Shown: one piece after another, positions 1 through 7,109 of the stretch
Numbering within the stretch: the first letter of the stretch is position 1
How the letters are laid out: the number at the start of each line of letters is the position of its first letter
Assembly (NCBI GenBank): GCA_035548495.1
Contig: DASZSV010000037.1
Location: 1-18,032, forward strand
DNA from: CAILZL01 sp035548495
GTDB taxonomy: Bacteria > Pseudomonadota > Gammaproteobacteria > Steroidobacterales > Steroidobacteraceae
Direction: 5' to 3'
DNA length: 18,032 bases
Program-made: the position numbers and the translations under genes
Notes under the pieces: model-generated
What the model saw: the letters and a program-made list of their open reading frames with translations, nothing else
The model's database searches: none
Told to the model about the DNA's origin: nothing

Positions 1-410
1 CCGCCCTTGCGTGGAATCTTGTCACCGGCAGCGACATCAATGACATATAACGTGAGATCGGATAGCTCAGGGCTGAACGTCGCAGCCAGATTGTCACCAC
101 CGCTTTCGACGATGATCATTTCCAGATCAGGAAAGTGTCCCATCAAGTCATCAATGGCCGAAAGATTCATCGACGCATCTTCACGAATCGCGGTATGCGG
201 GCAACCGCCGGTTTCCACACCACGAATGCGATCCGGTGTCAGCGCCTGACTGCGGATCAGAAACTCGGCGTCTTCGCGTGTATAGATATCATTGGTGACA
301 ACAGCTATTCGATAGAGATCGCGCATGCGCTTGCACAACGAATCCACCAGCGCTGTCTTGCCGGAGCCTACGGGACCACCCACACCTACTCGCAATACTT
401 GACTCGACAT
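1..410 (-). CDS. ureG: Urease accessory GTPase UreG (3' end beyond window)
   Basis: UreG is the SIMIBI-class GTPase that, with UreD and UreF, drives nickel insertion into apo-urease in the cytoplasm. The first 136 residues are present. They start MSSQVLRVGVGGPVGSGKT, so the P-loop GPVGSGKT lies at residues 12-19. The Cys-Pro-His nickel/GTP dimerisation motif is at 70-72 (GGCPHTAIRED), ESGGDN at 102-107, and the fragment stops inside the conserved IPRKG segment at the left edge. About 70 residues of a normal roughly 205-residue UreG are missing only because the window ends. The ATG at 408-410 is preceded by CGAGG at good spacing. It is the last gene of the minus-strand run and is separated from hupE by 249 bp that contain repeats. 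Identity is very secure. Confidence 0.97.
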   Translation of the reverse strand, partial: MSSQVLRVGVGGPVGSGKTALVDSLCKRMRDLYRIAVVTNDIYTREDAEFLIRSQALTPDRIRGVETGGCPHTAIREDASMNLSAIDDLMGHFPDLEMIIVESGGDNLAATFSPELSDLTLYVIDVAAGDKIPRKG

Positions 411-470
411 GTTCAAACCTCGATGTGATTCACTTGTCATGCATTAACTCGCGCATCCCGTGCAGTAGGT

Positions 471-519
471 AGGGCGGGTTATAACCCGCCGTCAAAAGTG
501 GCGGGATTTATCCCGCCCT
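471..519. repeat. Paired GGCGGG...CCCGCC palindromes (REP-like)
   Basis: Two palindromes lie side by side in the hupE-ureG gap. At 473-490, GGCGGGTTATAACCCGCC is a perfect 18-bp palindrome. At 500-517, GGCGGGATTTATCCCGCC is the same sequence with an imperfect centre. Including flanking bases, 471-490 and 500-519 also form a larger inverted repeat with three central mismatches, so the region can fold as two small hairpins or one long one. It resembles short dispersed palindromes common in proteobacterial intergenic regions. No T-run follows on the minus strand, so I do not call it a terminator. Confidence 0.8.
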
Positions 520-564
520 GCGATTCGGGGTCCGCCATCTCTGCGAGGTAACTGCGACACTTAC

Positions 565-650
565 TTTCTCATTGAGAGAGGAAAACAACCTCAAGGCCAT
601 TTCCCACTTCTCCACCCTCTCCGTCCTCTCCCCATCAAGGGTGAGGGGAT
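565..650. repeat. Degenerate copy of the CTCTCCC/CATCAAGGG intergenic repeat
   Basis: Positions 565-583 hold a weak TCTC-ATTG-AGAG hairpin. Positions 611-648 hold TCCACCCTCTCC followed by CTCCCCATCAAGGGTGAGG, an imperfect stem around the loop ATCAA at 634-638. The same order of parts occurs at 6977-7086 near urtE, where the arms are better preserved. This copy ends about ten bases before the hupE stop codon. It appears to be a decayed, non-coding dispersed element. Confidence 0.55.
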
Positions 651-659
651 GAAAAGAAC

Positions 660-1229
660 TCAAGCCAACAACATCACCACGCCACTGAATGCAATCGCTG
701 CGCCCGCCCAACGTACCAGCCGTTGATGCCGGCTTAACAATGAGGCAACACCAAATCCAATCGCATGTAACATTGCCGTACTCATTGCAAAACCGGCTAT
801 ATATAAGAGTGCATTGCTGCTGGCCGTTGCTTCGGTGGCGTGCGCATAACCGTGAAACACGGCAAAGCAGCCGGTGATCGCCATGCCTGCCAGCAACGGA
901 ACACGCGTTGCGGTGGCAAGCAACAATCCCAATATACATACCGATGCGGCAATGGCTTGTTCAACCGCACCGATGTGCGCACCACTGAACCCCAGCAATG
1001 ATCCCGCAATCATCATGCTCACAAAACTGCAAGGCACAGCCCAGCGCATGCGTCCGCCCAGTTGCGCGCCCCACATGCCGACGGCCAGCATGGTGATGAG
1101 ATGATCCATACCCGACCAGGGATGGGAGAGACCCGCCATAAAACCGCTACCGGCATCGTGACCGGGATGAGCCAGTGCCAGGGTTGGCAACAAGCATAAA
1201 GAGAGTGCGAGCAAGTGACGAGGTTTCAT
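660..1229 (-). CDS. ureJ: HupE/UreJ family nickel permease
   Basis: HupE/UreJ proteins are small membrane proteins that bring nickel (in some relatives cobalt) into the cell for urease or hydrogenase. The 189-residue product fits the family's usual length. A hydrophobic leader ends at ALA/HPGHD near residue 20, leaving an N-terminal metal-binding-type HPGHD. The family signature HPWSGMDHL is at 36-44, FHGYAHATE is at 125-133 and LHAIG is at 154-158. About six hydrophobic segments follow the leader. The start is well supported: the ureF stop codon TAG forms part of a TAGGAG ribosome binding site a few bases upstream of the ATG, so translation is probably coupled to ureF. There are no hydrogenase genes in view, so nickel supply for urease is the natural role. 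Direct metal specificity cannot be read from the sequence. Confidence 0.93.
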   Translation of the reverse strand: MKPRHLLALSLCLLPTLALAHPGHDAGSGFMAGLSHPWSGMDHLITMLAVGMWGAQLGGRMRWAVPCSFVSMMIAGSLLGFSGAHIGAVEQAIAASVCILGLLLATATRVPLLAGMAITGCFAVFHGYAHATEATASSNALLYIAGFAMSTAMLHAIGFGVASLLSRHQRLVRWAGAAIAFSGVVMLLA

Positions 1230-1237
1230 ATATTCTC

Positions 1238-1918
1238 CTACGAACGGAATAAACGACTGTACTGTGTTTCGTGCCAGGCGCTGGCCATACTGAATCGCGG
1301 TGCGGCAGCGCCAATGTCTTCCTCAGCAATATTCATGGCATGATCAACCATGCCGGGAATGTCGCGCAATAATTCATTCAATATACGCTGTCCGGCTGTT
1401 TGACCGACGGGCAACAACTTCAACGCAGCGAGCACCTGATTTTCGCACCATGCCCAGATAAATGCCGTCGCGGCTTCATGCGGTTTGATATCCCATCGGC
1501 TGGTTGCCAATGCAAACATGCACGCATAGCTGGTGTTGTGCTTGATGAAGGGCTCGGCCCCTTCTATATCCAGAGCAAACAATACTTTTGCAAGTGAGCG
1601 CCCCAGATGACGTTCTTCTGCGCGCAGTTCCTCGCTTTCACGCGAAGCCATCAACTCGGCATTCCAGCGTTTGACTTTAACCACGTCATCATCGCACCAT
1701 GCATGGTGCATGCGAATCAGCAGCGGCACATCCAGCATGGCAATGGAATGTCTTGCAACGCCACCTATCCAATGCAATGTCCCCGGTTCATCATTTACCC
1801 AACCTGCATGCACGGCATATTCCAGTCCCTGCGAAAAATTGTACGCACCCACAGGCAATGCCGGACTGACCAGCTGATACAGCCTTAACATGGCCAATGA
1901 TGCGGACTGACTATTCAT
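1238..1918 (-). CDS. ureF: Urease accessory protein UreF
   Basis: UreF bridges UreD and UreG in the urease activation complex and helps channel nickel to the active site. From the ATG at 1916-1918 the protein is 226 residues, the normal family length. It begins MNSQSASLAMLRLYQLVSPA and shows the hallmark SPALPVGAYNFSQGLE near the N-terminus, then the mainly helical body. A longer reading frame to 2020 adds 34 residues but would overlap ureE by about 100 bp and has no family resemblance, so I reject that start. The gene begins two bases after the ureE stop codon with no strong ribosome binding site, which suggests translational coupling to ureE. Its stop overlaps the hupE ribosome binding site. 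Confidence 0.95.
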   Translation of the reverse strand: MNSQSASLAMLRLYQLVSPALPVGAYNFSQGLEYAVHAGWVNDEPGTLHWIGGVARHSIAMLDVPLLIRMHHAWCDDDVVKVKRWNAELMASRESEELRAEERHLGRSLAKVLFALDIEGAEPFIKHNTSYACMFALATSRWDIKPHEAATAFIWAWCENQVLAALKLLPVGQTAGQRILNELLRDIPGMVDHAMNIAEEDIGAAAPRFSMASAWHETQYSRLFRS

Positions 1919-1920
1919 AT

Positions 1921-2406
1921 TCAATGTGAATGCGGATGCTGCATGTTCAACACGAAGGAATGATGATGTGTATTGCCCGAATGCGAGTACGCACCACCTT
2001 CCGGCTCGAATGGCAAGCATTCAACCGACACGTGAAAACCCAGACCGCGCACCATGTCATCCAGCACATGATCGTGCAGGTAACGCAGCCAGCCCTGTCC
2101 CACTTGTAAAGAAACATGGCGATTGCCAAGATGATATGCAGCACGCGCAAGTTGCCATGGATCGCTTGCAGTCACGACGGAGACCTGTTCATCGGCAGCC
2201 ACTACTTCGATCACCCGGCCGTCGCTGGCCAGCAGGCAATCACCACCGCGCATGAACACACCGCGATCCAGTACTACGCCCACTTCTTCACCACTATCGA
2301 GCTTGCTGAGCAAACGGCTTTTTTGCCGCGACTCAAAAGGCAGCACCAGCCTGGCCTGAGCAGGCTGCTTTTCATCGAGGCGTTGTGTGATGGTAAGAGA
2401 AGTCAT
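1921..2406 (-). CDS. ureE: Urease accessory metallochaperone UreE
   Basis: UreE is a homodimeric nickel-binding chaperone that delivers Ni to the UreDFG complex. The 161-residue protein has the standard two-domain layout: an N-terminal peptide-binding domain (about 1-75) and a metal-binding domain with YHLGNRH at 91-97 and LHDHVLDDM at 110-118. His97, His111 and His113 align by motif with His96, His110 and His112 of Klebsiella UreE. The C-terminus is His-rich (HHH at 147-149, HPHSH at the end), a typical extra nickel-storage tail of moderate size. The gene is separated from ureC by 281 bp of repeats, so expression may depend on read-through past them or on a separate start; no clear promoter or strong ribosome binding site is visible. 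Confidence 0.96.
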   Translation of the reverse strand: MTSLTITQRLDEKQPAQARLVLPFESRQKSRLLSKLDSGEEVGVVLDRGVFMRGGDCLLASDGRVIEVVAADEQVSVVTASDPWQLARAAYHLGNRHVSLQVGQGWLRYLHDHVLDDMVRGLGFHVSVECLPFEPEGGAYSHSGNTHHHSFVLNMQHPHSH

Positions 2407-2473
2407 TGCTATTCAATTACTATGTGTATGAACATGTTGTCATTCATCTGTAGCCATTCATCGATCTAACTAT

Positions 2474-2521
2474 ATCGTCCTCTCTCCCCTCATGGGAGAG
2501 TGGTAATGGAAGTTCTTTTCC
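2474..2521. repeat. Partial CTCTCCC hairpin repeat, interrupted at its right side
   Basis: The sequence ATCGTCCTCTCTCCCCTC followed by ATGGGAGAG forms a 7-bp hairpin (2482-2488 with 2494-2500). The same leader and hairpin occur at 6977-7005. After a spacer, both copies reach TTTTCCAC, but here (2516 onward) the sequence switches directly into the ATTCCCGC inverted repeat instead of continuing CCTCTCC. This suggests one repeat family inserted into, or replaced part of, the other. Confidence 0.65.
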
Positions 2522-2646
2522 ACTGGATTCCCGCTTTCGCGGGAATGACTCTACCTGGTCTTTGATGTCTCGAGCTTGAAAACATATCAACTCACTGAAC
2601 GTTCAAATTTGAATCAATGTCATTCCCGCGAAAGCGGGAATCCAGT
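2522..2646. repeat. 28-bp perfect inverted repeat, dRS3-like
   Basis: Two arms, 2522-2549 and 2619-2646, are exact reverse complements over 28 bp and enclose 69 bp. Each arm contains ATTCCCGCTTTCGCGGGAAT or its complement, itself a small hairpin. The core fits the neisserial dRS3 pattern ATTCCC-N8-GGGAAT, a repeat known in Neisseria as an insertion target for some filamentous prophages. The enclosed bases contain no ORF. It lies in the ureC-ureE gap. Confidence 0.85.
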
Positions 2647-2687
2647 AAAACTAATGTGCATCATAATTCGACATTCAATCTCAAAAT

Positions 2688-4406
2688 CTAGAACAAAAAA
2701 TACCGTTGCGCCAAAGGCAGTACCTTCGCTGGCTCACAAGTCAGTAATTGACCATCCGCGCGCACTTCATAGGTTTGTGAATCCACATCAATCTTTGGTT
2801 GATAGTCATTCAGAATCAAATCCTTCTTGCGAATGCTGCGCGTGCCTTTCACGGCCACCAGTTTTTTCTGCAATCCATACTTGTTCGCCATGCCATTATC
2901 CAATCCGGCCTGCGATACGAAACTGACTGAGGTTGCCGCGCAGGCCGCACCCAGCGCGCCAAACATCGGACGGAAATGCACTGGCTGTGGCGTGGGAATC
3001 GATGCATTTGCATCACCCATCGGCGCCGCGACAATCATGCCGCCTTTAATAATGAGCGACGCTTTGGCGCCGAAGAATGCCGGACGCCACAACACAATGT
3101 CTGCGAGTTTGCCCGCTTCAATGGAACCAACCTCATGCGCAATGCCATGCGTCAGCGCTGGGTTGATGGCGTACTTTGCGACATAGCGACGCACGCGATA
3201 GTTGTCATTGCGTCCCTTTCCTGGTGAAGAAGAGTCCTGCGGCAATGCCCCACGCTGCACTTTCATCTTGTGCGCGGTCTGCCAGGTGCGTGTGATCACT
3301 TCGCCCACGCGACCCATCGCCTGAGAGTCGGATGAGATCATGGAGAATGCCCCGAGGTCGTGAAGTATGTCTTCGGCGGCAATGGTTTCGCGACGAATGC
3401 GTGATTCAGCGAACGCCACGTCTTCCGCAATACCGGGATCAAGATGATGGCATACCATCAACATGTCGAGATGCTCATCAATCGTATTGATGGTGTAAGG
3501 CCGCGTGGGATTGGTGGATGACGGTAACACATTGGCTTCACCGCAAGCCTTGATGATATCGGGTGCATGCCCGCCACCCGCGCCTTCAGTGTGATAGGTG
3601 TGTATCGCGCGTCCCTTGAATGCCGCGAAGGTGTCTTCAACAAATCCGGATTCATTCAAGGTATCGGTGTGAATAGCCACCTGCACATCGTACTTGTCGG
3701 CAACGCCCAGACAACAATCAATGGCAGCCGGTGTGGTGCCCCAGTCTTCATGAAGTTTCAAACCCATCACGCCGGCTTCAACCTGTTCATTCAATGCGTC
3801 GGGCAGACTCGCATTACCCTTGCCGAGCAAGCCAAAGTTCATGGGCAATGCATCCAGTGCCTGATACATGCGGGCAATATGCCACGGACCCGGTGTACAC
3901 GTGGTGGCATTGGTTCCTGTTGCGGGACCGGTGCCACCGCCAATCATCGTCGTAACACCGGACATCAATGCTTCTTCTACCTGTTGCGGACAGATAAAAT
4001 GAATATGTGAGTCGATGCCACCGGGTGTCGCGATCATGCCTTCGCCTGCAATCACCTCCGTGCCGGGGCCAATGATGATATTCACATTCGGTTGTACATC
4101 GGGATTGCCTGCTTTTCCTATGCCAGCGATGCGGCCATGTTTCAAACCGATATCTGCCTTGACAATGCCCCAGTGATCAATGATGAGTGCATTGGTAATG
4201 ACGGTATCCACGACTTCTTTGTCAACACGCTGTCCCTGCCCCATGCCATCGCGAATCACCTTGCCGCCGCCGAACTTGACTTCTTCGCCATACGTAGTGA
4301 AGTCTTTTTCCACTTCAACAATCAGTTCGGTATCACCCAGCCGTACACGATCACCGGTGGTGGGTCCAAACATTTCCGCATACGCGCGACGATCTATCTT
4401 GCTCAT
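2688..4406 (-). CDS. ureC: Urease alpha subunit (catalytic)
   Basis: UreC carries the dinuclear nickel active site that hydrolyses urea to ammonia and carbamate in the cytoplasm. The 572-residue product is full length, and all catalytic residues fall at exactly the Klebsiella numbers: His134 and His136 (GIDSHIHFICP), the carbamylated Lys217 and His219 (GLKLHEDWG), His246 (AIHTDTLNESG), His272 (HTYHTEGAGGGH), Cys319 and His320 on the mobile flap (MVCHHLDPG), and Asp360 (MISSDSQAMGR). The C-terminus ends in the normal RYFLF. The ATG at 4404-4406 sits 12 bases after the ureB stop with an AGAG ribosome binding site, so ureB and ureC are translated together. Nothing suggests loss of function. Confidence 0.99.
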   Translation of the reverse strand: MSKIDRRAYAEMFGPTTGDRVRLGDTELIVEVEKDFTTYGEEVKFGGGKVIRDGMGQGQRVDKEVVDTVITNALIIDHWGIVKADIGLKHGRIAGIGKAGNPDVQPNVNIIIGPGTEVIAGEGMIATPGGIDSHIHFICPQQVEEALMSGVTTMIGGGTGPATGTNATTCTPGPWHIARMYQALDALPMNFGLLGKGNASLPDALNEQVEAGVMGLKLHEDWGTTPAAIDCCLGVADKYDVQVAIHTDTLNESGFVEDTFAAFKGRAIHTYHTEGAGGGHAPDIIKACGEANVLPSSTNPTRPYTINTIDEHLDMLMVCHHLDPGIAEDVAFAESRIRRETIAAEDILHDLGAFSMISSDSQAMGRVGEVITRTWQTAHKMKVQRGALPQDSSSPGKGRNDNYRVRRYVAKYAINPALTHGIAHEVGSIEAGKLADIVLWRPAFFGAKASLIIKGGMIVAAPMGDANASIPTPQPVHFRPMFGALGAACAATSVSFVSQAGLDNGMANKYGLQKKLVAVKGTRSIRKKDLILNDYQPKIDVDSQTYEVRADGQLLTCEPAKVLPLAQRYFLF

Positions 4407-4418
4407 GAGAATCTCTTT

Positions 4419-4724
4419 TTATAACTTGCCCATCACGCGTTGCTGAAAGCCATATACTTTCATATCGCCTGCATAACGCACCAGCTCCACTTCGCGGGTT
4501 TGTCCTGGTTCAAAACGCACCGCCGTGCCGGAGGCAATATTCAAACGAAAGCCACGTGTTTTGGGGCGGTCAAATTTCAATGCATTGTTGGTTTCGAAGA
4601 AGTGGTAATGCGATCCCACTTGAATCGGGCGATCACCAGTATTGGCCACAACGATCTTGACGGTATCGCGGCCTGTGTTGAGTTCGATATCACCGGGTTC
4701 AGTAAACAGTTCACCTGGAATCAT
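4419..4724 (-). CDS. ureB: Urease beta subunit
   Basis: UreB is a small structural subunit of the (UreABC)3 urease. The 101-residue product begins MIPGELFTEPGDIELNTGR and includes the conserved VGSHYHFFETNNAL segment and FDR near residues 37-53, then the typical GTAVRFEPGQTREVELV and GYGFQQ-like VYGFQQRVMGKL end. It is a separate gene, not fused to ureA as in Helicobacter. CGAGG lies about ten bases before the ATG. A 139-bp gap containing a long hairpin repeat separates it from ureA, although in most urease operons these genes are nearly contiguous. Confidence 0.98.
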   Translation of the reverse strand: MIPGELFTEPGDIELNTGRDTVKIVVANTGDRPIQVGSHYHFFETNNALKFDRPKTRGFRLNIASGTAVRFEPGQTREVELVRYAGDMKVYGFQQRVMGKL

Positions 4725-4753
4725 GTATATATGCCTCGTTCATGCGCCTTGCT

Positions 4754-4832
4754 GTAGGTTGGGCTGAGTCCTCGAAGCCCAACACACAGCACATCCGTTG
4801 ACGTTGGGCTTCGAGGACTCAGCCCAACCTAC
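4754..4832. repeat. 30-bp perfect inverted repeat, GTAGGTTGGGCT family (copy 1)
   Basis: Arms 4754-4783 and 4803-4832 are exact complements over 30 bp around a 19-base loop. The left arm begins GTAGGTTGGGCTGAGTCC. A second copy at 7110-7189 differs by one base in each arm, with the pairing kept. The element fills most of the ureA-ureB gap and would form a very stable hairpin in the urease mRNA. No U-run follows, so it is more likely to affect mRNA decay or read-through than to act as a classical terminator. Confidence 0.9.
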
Positions 4833-4863
4833 GATTCGCGTTCTATATTCGTTCGTGTTCATA

Positions 4864-5166
4864 TCAAACAATGGGATGATGCACGGTCACCAGCTTGGTG
4901 CCATCAGGAAACGTCGCTTCCACCTGTACTTCAGGAATCAGTTCCGGTACTCCATCCATTACGTCCTCTCGTTTGAGCAACGTCGTGCCGTAACTCATCA
5001 ACTCCGCCACAGTTCTGCCGTCACGCGCGCCTTCCATGATTGCAGCGGAAATATAGGCAATGGCTTCGGGATAGTTGAGTTTCACCCCACGCGCCTTGCG
5101 GCGCTCAGCCAGCAATGCCGCTGTGAACAGCAGTAACTTGTCTTTTTCTCGGGGTGCTAATTCCAT
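4864..5166 (-). CDS. ureA: Urease gamma subunit
   Basis: UreA is the smallest structural subunit of urease. From the ATG at 5164-5166 it is 100 residues, the family length, starting MELAPREKDKLLLFTAALLA and containing the conserved RKARGVKLNYPEAIAYIS and EGARDGRTVAELM segments, then EVQVEATFPDGTKLVTVHHPI near the end. The open frame runs further up to 5253, but those 29 extra codons lie partly in a palindromic repeat (5241-5268) and have no family resemblance, so the internal ATG is chosen. GAGA lies about ten bases before this ATG. The 178-bp gap to ureD contains the repeat element described separately. Confidence 0.98.
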   Translation of the reverse strand: MELAPREKDKLLLFTAALLAERRKARGVKLNYPEAIAYISAAIMEGARDGRTVAELMSYGTTLLKREDVMDGVPELIPEVQVEATFPDGTKLVTVHHPIV

Positions 5167-5219
5167 AACGGTCTCAATACACTTGTTAAGATACCAACGA
5201 AAAATATTGCAGTAACAGT

Positions 5220-5315
5220 ATGGGTTATTTGTTCGAAAGGCCGTCAAAAACATGGATGTTTTTGACGGAGCCTACAGGGATGTATTTACGGCGTCCTTAA
5301 GAACAAATGACCCAT
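5220..5315. repeat. 96-bp MITE-like element with terminal and central inverted repeats
   Basis: Outer arms 5220-5234 (ATGGGTTATTTGTTC) and 5301-5315 pair over 15 bp with one mismatch. Inside lies a perfect 13-bp palindrome, CCGTCAAAAACAT at 5241-5253 with its complement at 5256-5268. The arrangement of terminal inverted repeats around an internal hairpin with no ORF resembles a miniature inverted-repeat element or a compound REP. I see no clear target-site duplication. It occupies the ureD-ureA gap. Confidence 0.65.
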
Positions 5316-5344
5316 GCTGTTGCATCTCGCCTTGTCTATCACAA

Positions 5345-6181
5345 CTACGTGGCCCAAATTCTCGGCAACAATACTTCGCGCTCTACAATGCGCGGTCGCA
5401 AACATTGCCACACCTTCAATAACTGTTGCTTGAGTTGCATGCCATCCACACTCAAACAACGGCACACCAGCACGCCGTCCACCAATGTACAACTCAATTG
5501 CGACGCATCCACGCCACATTCACGAACGGCGCCGACATCATCAGGCTTCGCTGGATACGCAAGCAAGGTACCCAATGCACTCATGTTCGCCAGTCCCCAT
5601 GCAGCCTGTTGCATCAAACTGCCGCCTTCAATCCGCAGGCGATCCAGCAACAGCGGCTGGTCATCGCACCACAACTCGAATGATTGATGAATATGTCCAT
5701 GCTCAAAACGCTCATCACAGGCTCGCCGGCCATAACAGCTCAGTTCCCAACCGATGAAACGCGAATGTGAATCCAGATTTACGCGCGTGCGAGTACGCAC
5801 CACGGATTGATCGAAGTAGATTGTCTCTTGCGGCAGCCATTCGAGCATGCCGCGCCTGATGGACAACTGCTGCTGGACCAGTGCCTGCTTGTGTTGCGCT
5901 GAGCGATAAAACTTGGTGGCTGCGGGTGTGGTAATCAGCGCATGTGCATGCTGTTCCACCTGTACGTCCAGATGCAGATGATCGCCACCCACCACACCGC
6001 CCGGCGGATGCACGATATAAACGTGACACACCTCGCCCTCGGGATAAAACGGCCGCTGCACCACCAGCGGTCCCACATGTTTTCGTGATGCCAGCACTGT
6101 GCGTCCCGCACCGGCAACGAATTGCAGTTGCAACTCTGCGTGCCAATGATTGTGTGCGGTGTCCAGCAATTGGGCATTCAT
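5345..6181 (-). CDS. ureD: Urease accessory protein UreD (UreH)
   Basis: UreD is the scaffold that binds apo-urease directly and passes nickel from UreG through an internal tunnel. The 278-residue product has the family landmarks in order: HVGPLVVQRPFYPEG (about 35-49), HPPGGVVGGDHL (58-69), TPAATKFYRS (85-94), GMLEWLPQETIYFDQ (111-125), a central GWELSCYGRRA and RLRIEGG. Length is normal. The ATG at 6179-6181 has no convincing ribosome binding site, but no better in-frame start is visible. It is the first gene of the urease part, 65 bp downstream of urtE. Its position at the head of ureDABC is common in proteobacteria. Confidence 0.96.
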   Translation of the reverse strand: MNAQLLDTAHNHWHAELQLQFVAGAGRTVLASRKHVGPLVVQRPFYPEGEVCHVYIVHPPGGVVGGDHLHLDVQVEQHAHALITTPAATKFYRSAQHKQALVQQQLSIRRGMLEWLPQETIYFDQSVVRTRTRVNLDSHSRFIGWELSCYGRRACDERFEHGHIHQSFELWCDDQPLLLDRLRIEGGSLMQQAAWGLANMSALGTLLAYPAKPDDVGAVRECGVDASQLSCTLVDGVLVCRCLSVDGMQLKQQLLKVWQCLRPRIVEREVLLPRIWAT

Positions 6182-6246
6182 GCAGCAAGTGTAATGGAGT
6201 AACGCGCATCACGACACCTATTTGTTGAACACTGGCGATTAATGAT

Positions 6247-6951
6247 TCACACCGTCAAATGATGTTTCACAATCTCGTCACTGAGTTCTTCAATCTTGCC
6301 CGACATCACCATGCGGCCCTTGTCAAGAATGTTGAATTCGCTCGCCAGTCTTCGTGCAAATGGCAACTTCTGCTCGACGAGTAACACCGTCAACCCCTCG
6401 TCGCGATTGAGCCGTTGAATGACGCTGCCGATCTCATGCACGATGTTGGGTTGAATACCTTCGGTGGGTTCATCGAGGATCAGGAATTTCGGCTCCAGCA
6501 CCAGTGCACGGCCGATGGCCAGTTGCTGTTGTTGCCCGCCGGACAGATCACCACCACGACGATGCAGCATCTGCTTGAGCACCGGGAACATGTCGAAAAT
6601 CTTTTCAGGGATGTTGCTGCGCTTCTTATGCTTGCTGCTGAGGATGGGTAATCCAATGCGCAAATTTTCTTCCACCGTAAGTTGCGAAAATATTTCGCGG
6701 CCCTGCGGTACAAATCCTACACCCAGGCGCGCACGTTGTTCTGCCGGTTTGTCATCAATGCGGGTGTTCTCGTACTCCATCGCGCCGGATTGAATATTAA
6801 GCAACCCCATGATGCATTTGAGCAGTGTGGTCTTGCCCATGCCATTGCGCCCCATCAAGCAGGTGATGGAACCAGTGCGCACGGTCATGTCCACATCCCA
6901 CAAGGTGTGTGACCCGCCATAGAATTGATTGAGTGATTTGATGGTCAGCAT
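6247..6951 (-). CDS. urtE: Urea ABC transporter ATP-binding protein UrtE
   Basis: UrtE is one of two ATPases of the high-affinity urea importer UrtABCDE and resembles LivF. From the ATG at 6949-6951 it is 234 residues. Walker A GRNGMGKT is at 34-41, the Q-loop glutamine is in FVPQGRE near 83, the signature LSGGQ is at 136-140, Walker B LILDEP is at 157-162 followed by TEGIQP, and the H-loop position is occupied by Gln in LLVEQKLPFA, as in UrtE/LivF-type ATPases. A TTG five codons upstream is possible, but GCGAGA at proper spacing favours the ATG. Unlike urtB-C-D, which touch one another, urtE is separated from urtD by 254 bp filled with repeats. Confidence 0.96.
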   Translation of the reverse strand: MLTIKSLNQFYGGSHTLWDVDMTVRTGSITCLMGRNGMGKTTLLKCIMGLLNIQSGAMEYENTRIDDKPAEQRARLGVGFVPQGREIFSQLTVEENLRIGLPILSSKHKKRSNIPEKIFDMFPVLKQMLHRRGGDLSGGQQQQLAIGRALVLEPKFLILDEPTEGIQPNIVHEIGSVIQRLNRDEGLTVLLVEQKLPFARRLASEFNILDKGRMVMSGKIEELSDEIVKHHLTV

Positions 6952-6976
6952 GTCATTCTCGCTCAACTCAAAATAG

Positions 6977-7088
6977 ATCGTCCTCTCTCCCCTCGTGGGA
7001 GAGAGACAGAGAGAGGGGGAGCAACATCAAAGCGATATGCAAAGTTTTCCACCCTCTCCCCAACCCTCCCCCATCAAGGGGGAGGGAG
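6977..7088. repeat. CTCTCTCCC/GGGAGAGAG and CCCTCCCCC/GGGGGAGGG double hairpin repeat
   Basis: Two perfect 9-bp hairpins lie about 60 bp apart: CTCTCTCCC (6983-6991) with its complement at 6997-7005, and CCCTCCCCC (7064-7072) with its complement at 7078-7086 around the loop ATCAA. A TTTTCCACCCTCTCC block sits between them. The same order of parts is seen in decayed form at 565-650 and in truncated form at 2474-2521, so this is the best-preserved of three copies in the window. Confidence 0.8.
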
Positions 7089-7109
7089 CTTAGGCAAGAG
7101 ATCGGCGTC

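Noticed and set aside
508..939. 143-residue minus-strand ORF overlapping hupE
   Set aside because: It lies in another frame of hupE and extends into repeat DNA; it has no recognisable motif, and hupE in this stretch is clearly coding.
1919..2020. 34-residue N-terminal extension of UreF
   Set aside because: It would overlap the His-rich end of ureE; the ATG at 1918 gives the family length and N-terminus.
5167..5253. 29-residue N-terminal extension of UreA
   Set aside because: It is encoded partly by the palindromic element and does not match the conserved UreA start MELAPREKDKL.
5241..5268. Possible rho-independent terminator after ureD
   Set aside because: The hairpin is strong but symmetrical and AT-rich in the stem, with no U-run after it on the minus strand; it sits inside a larger repeat.
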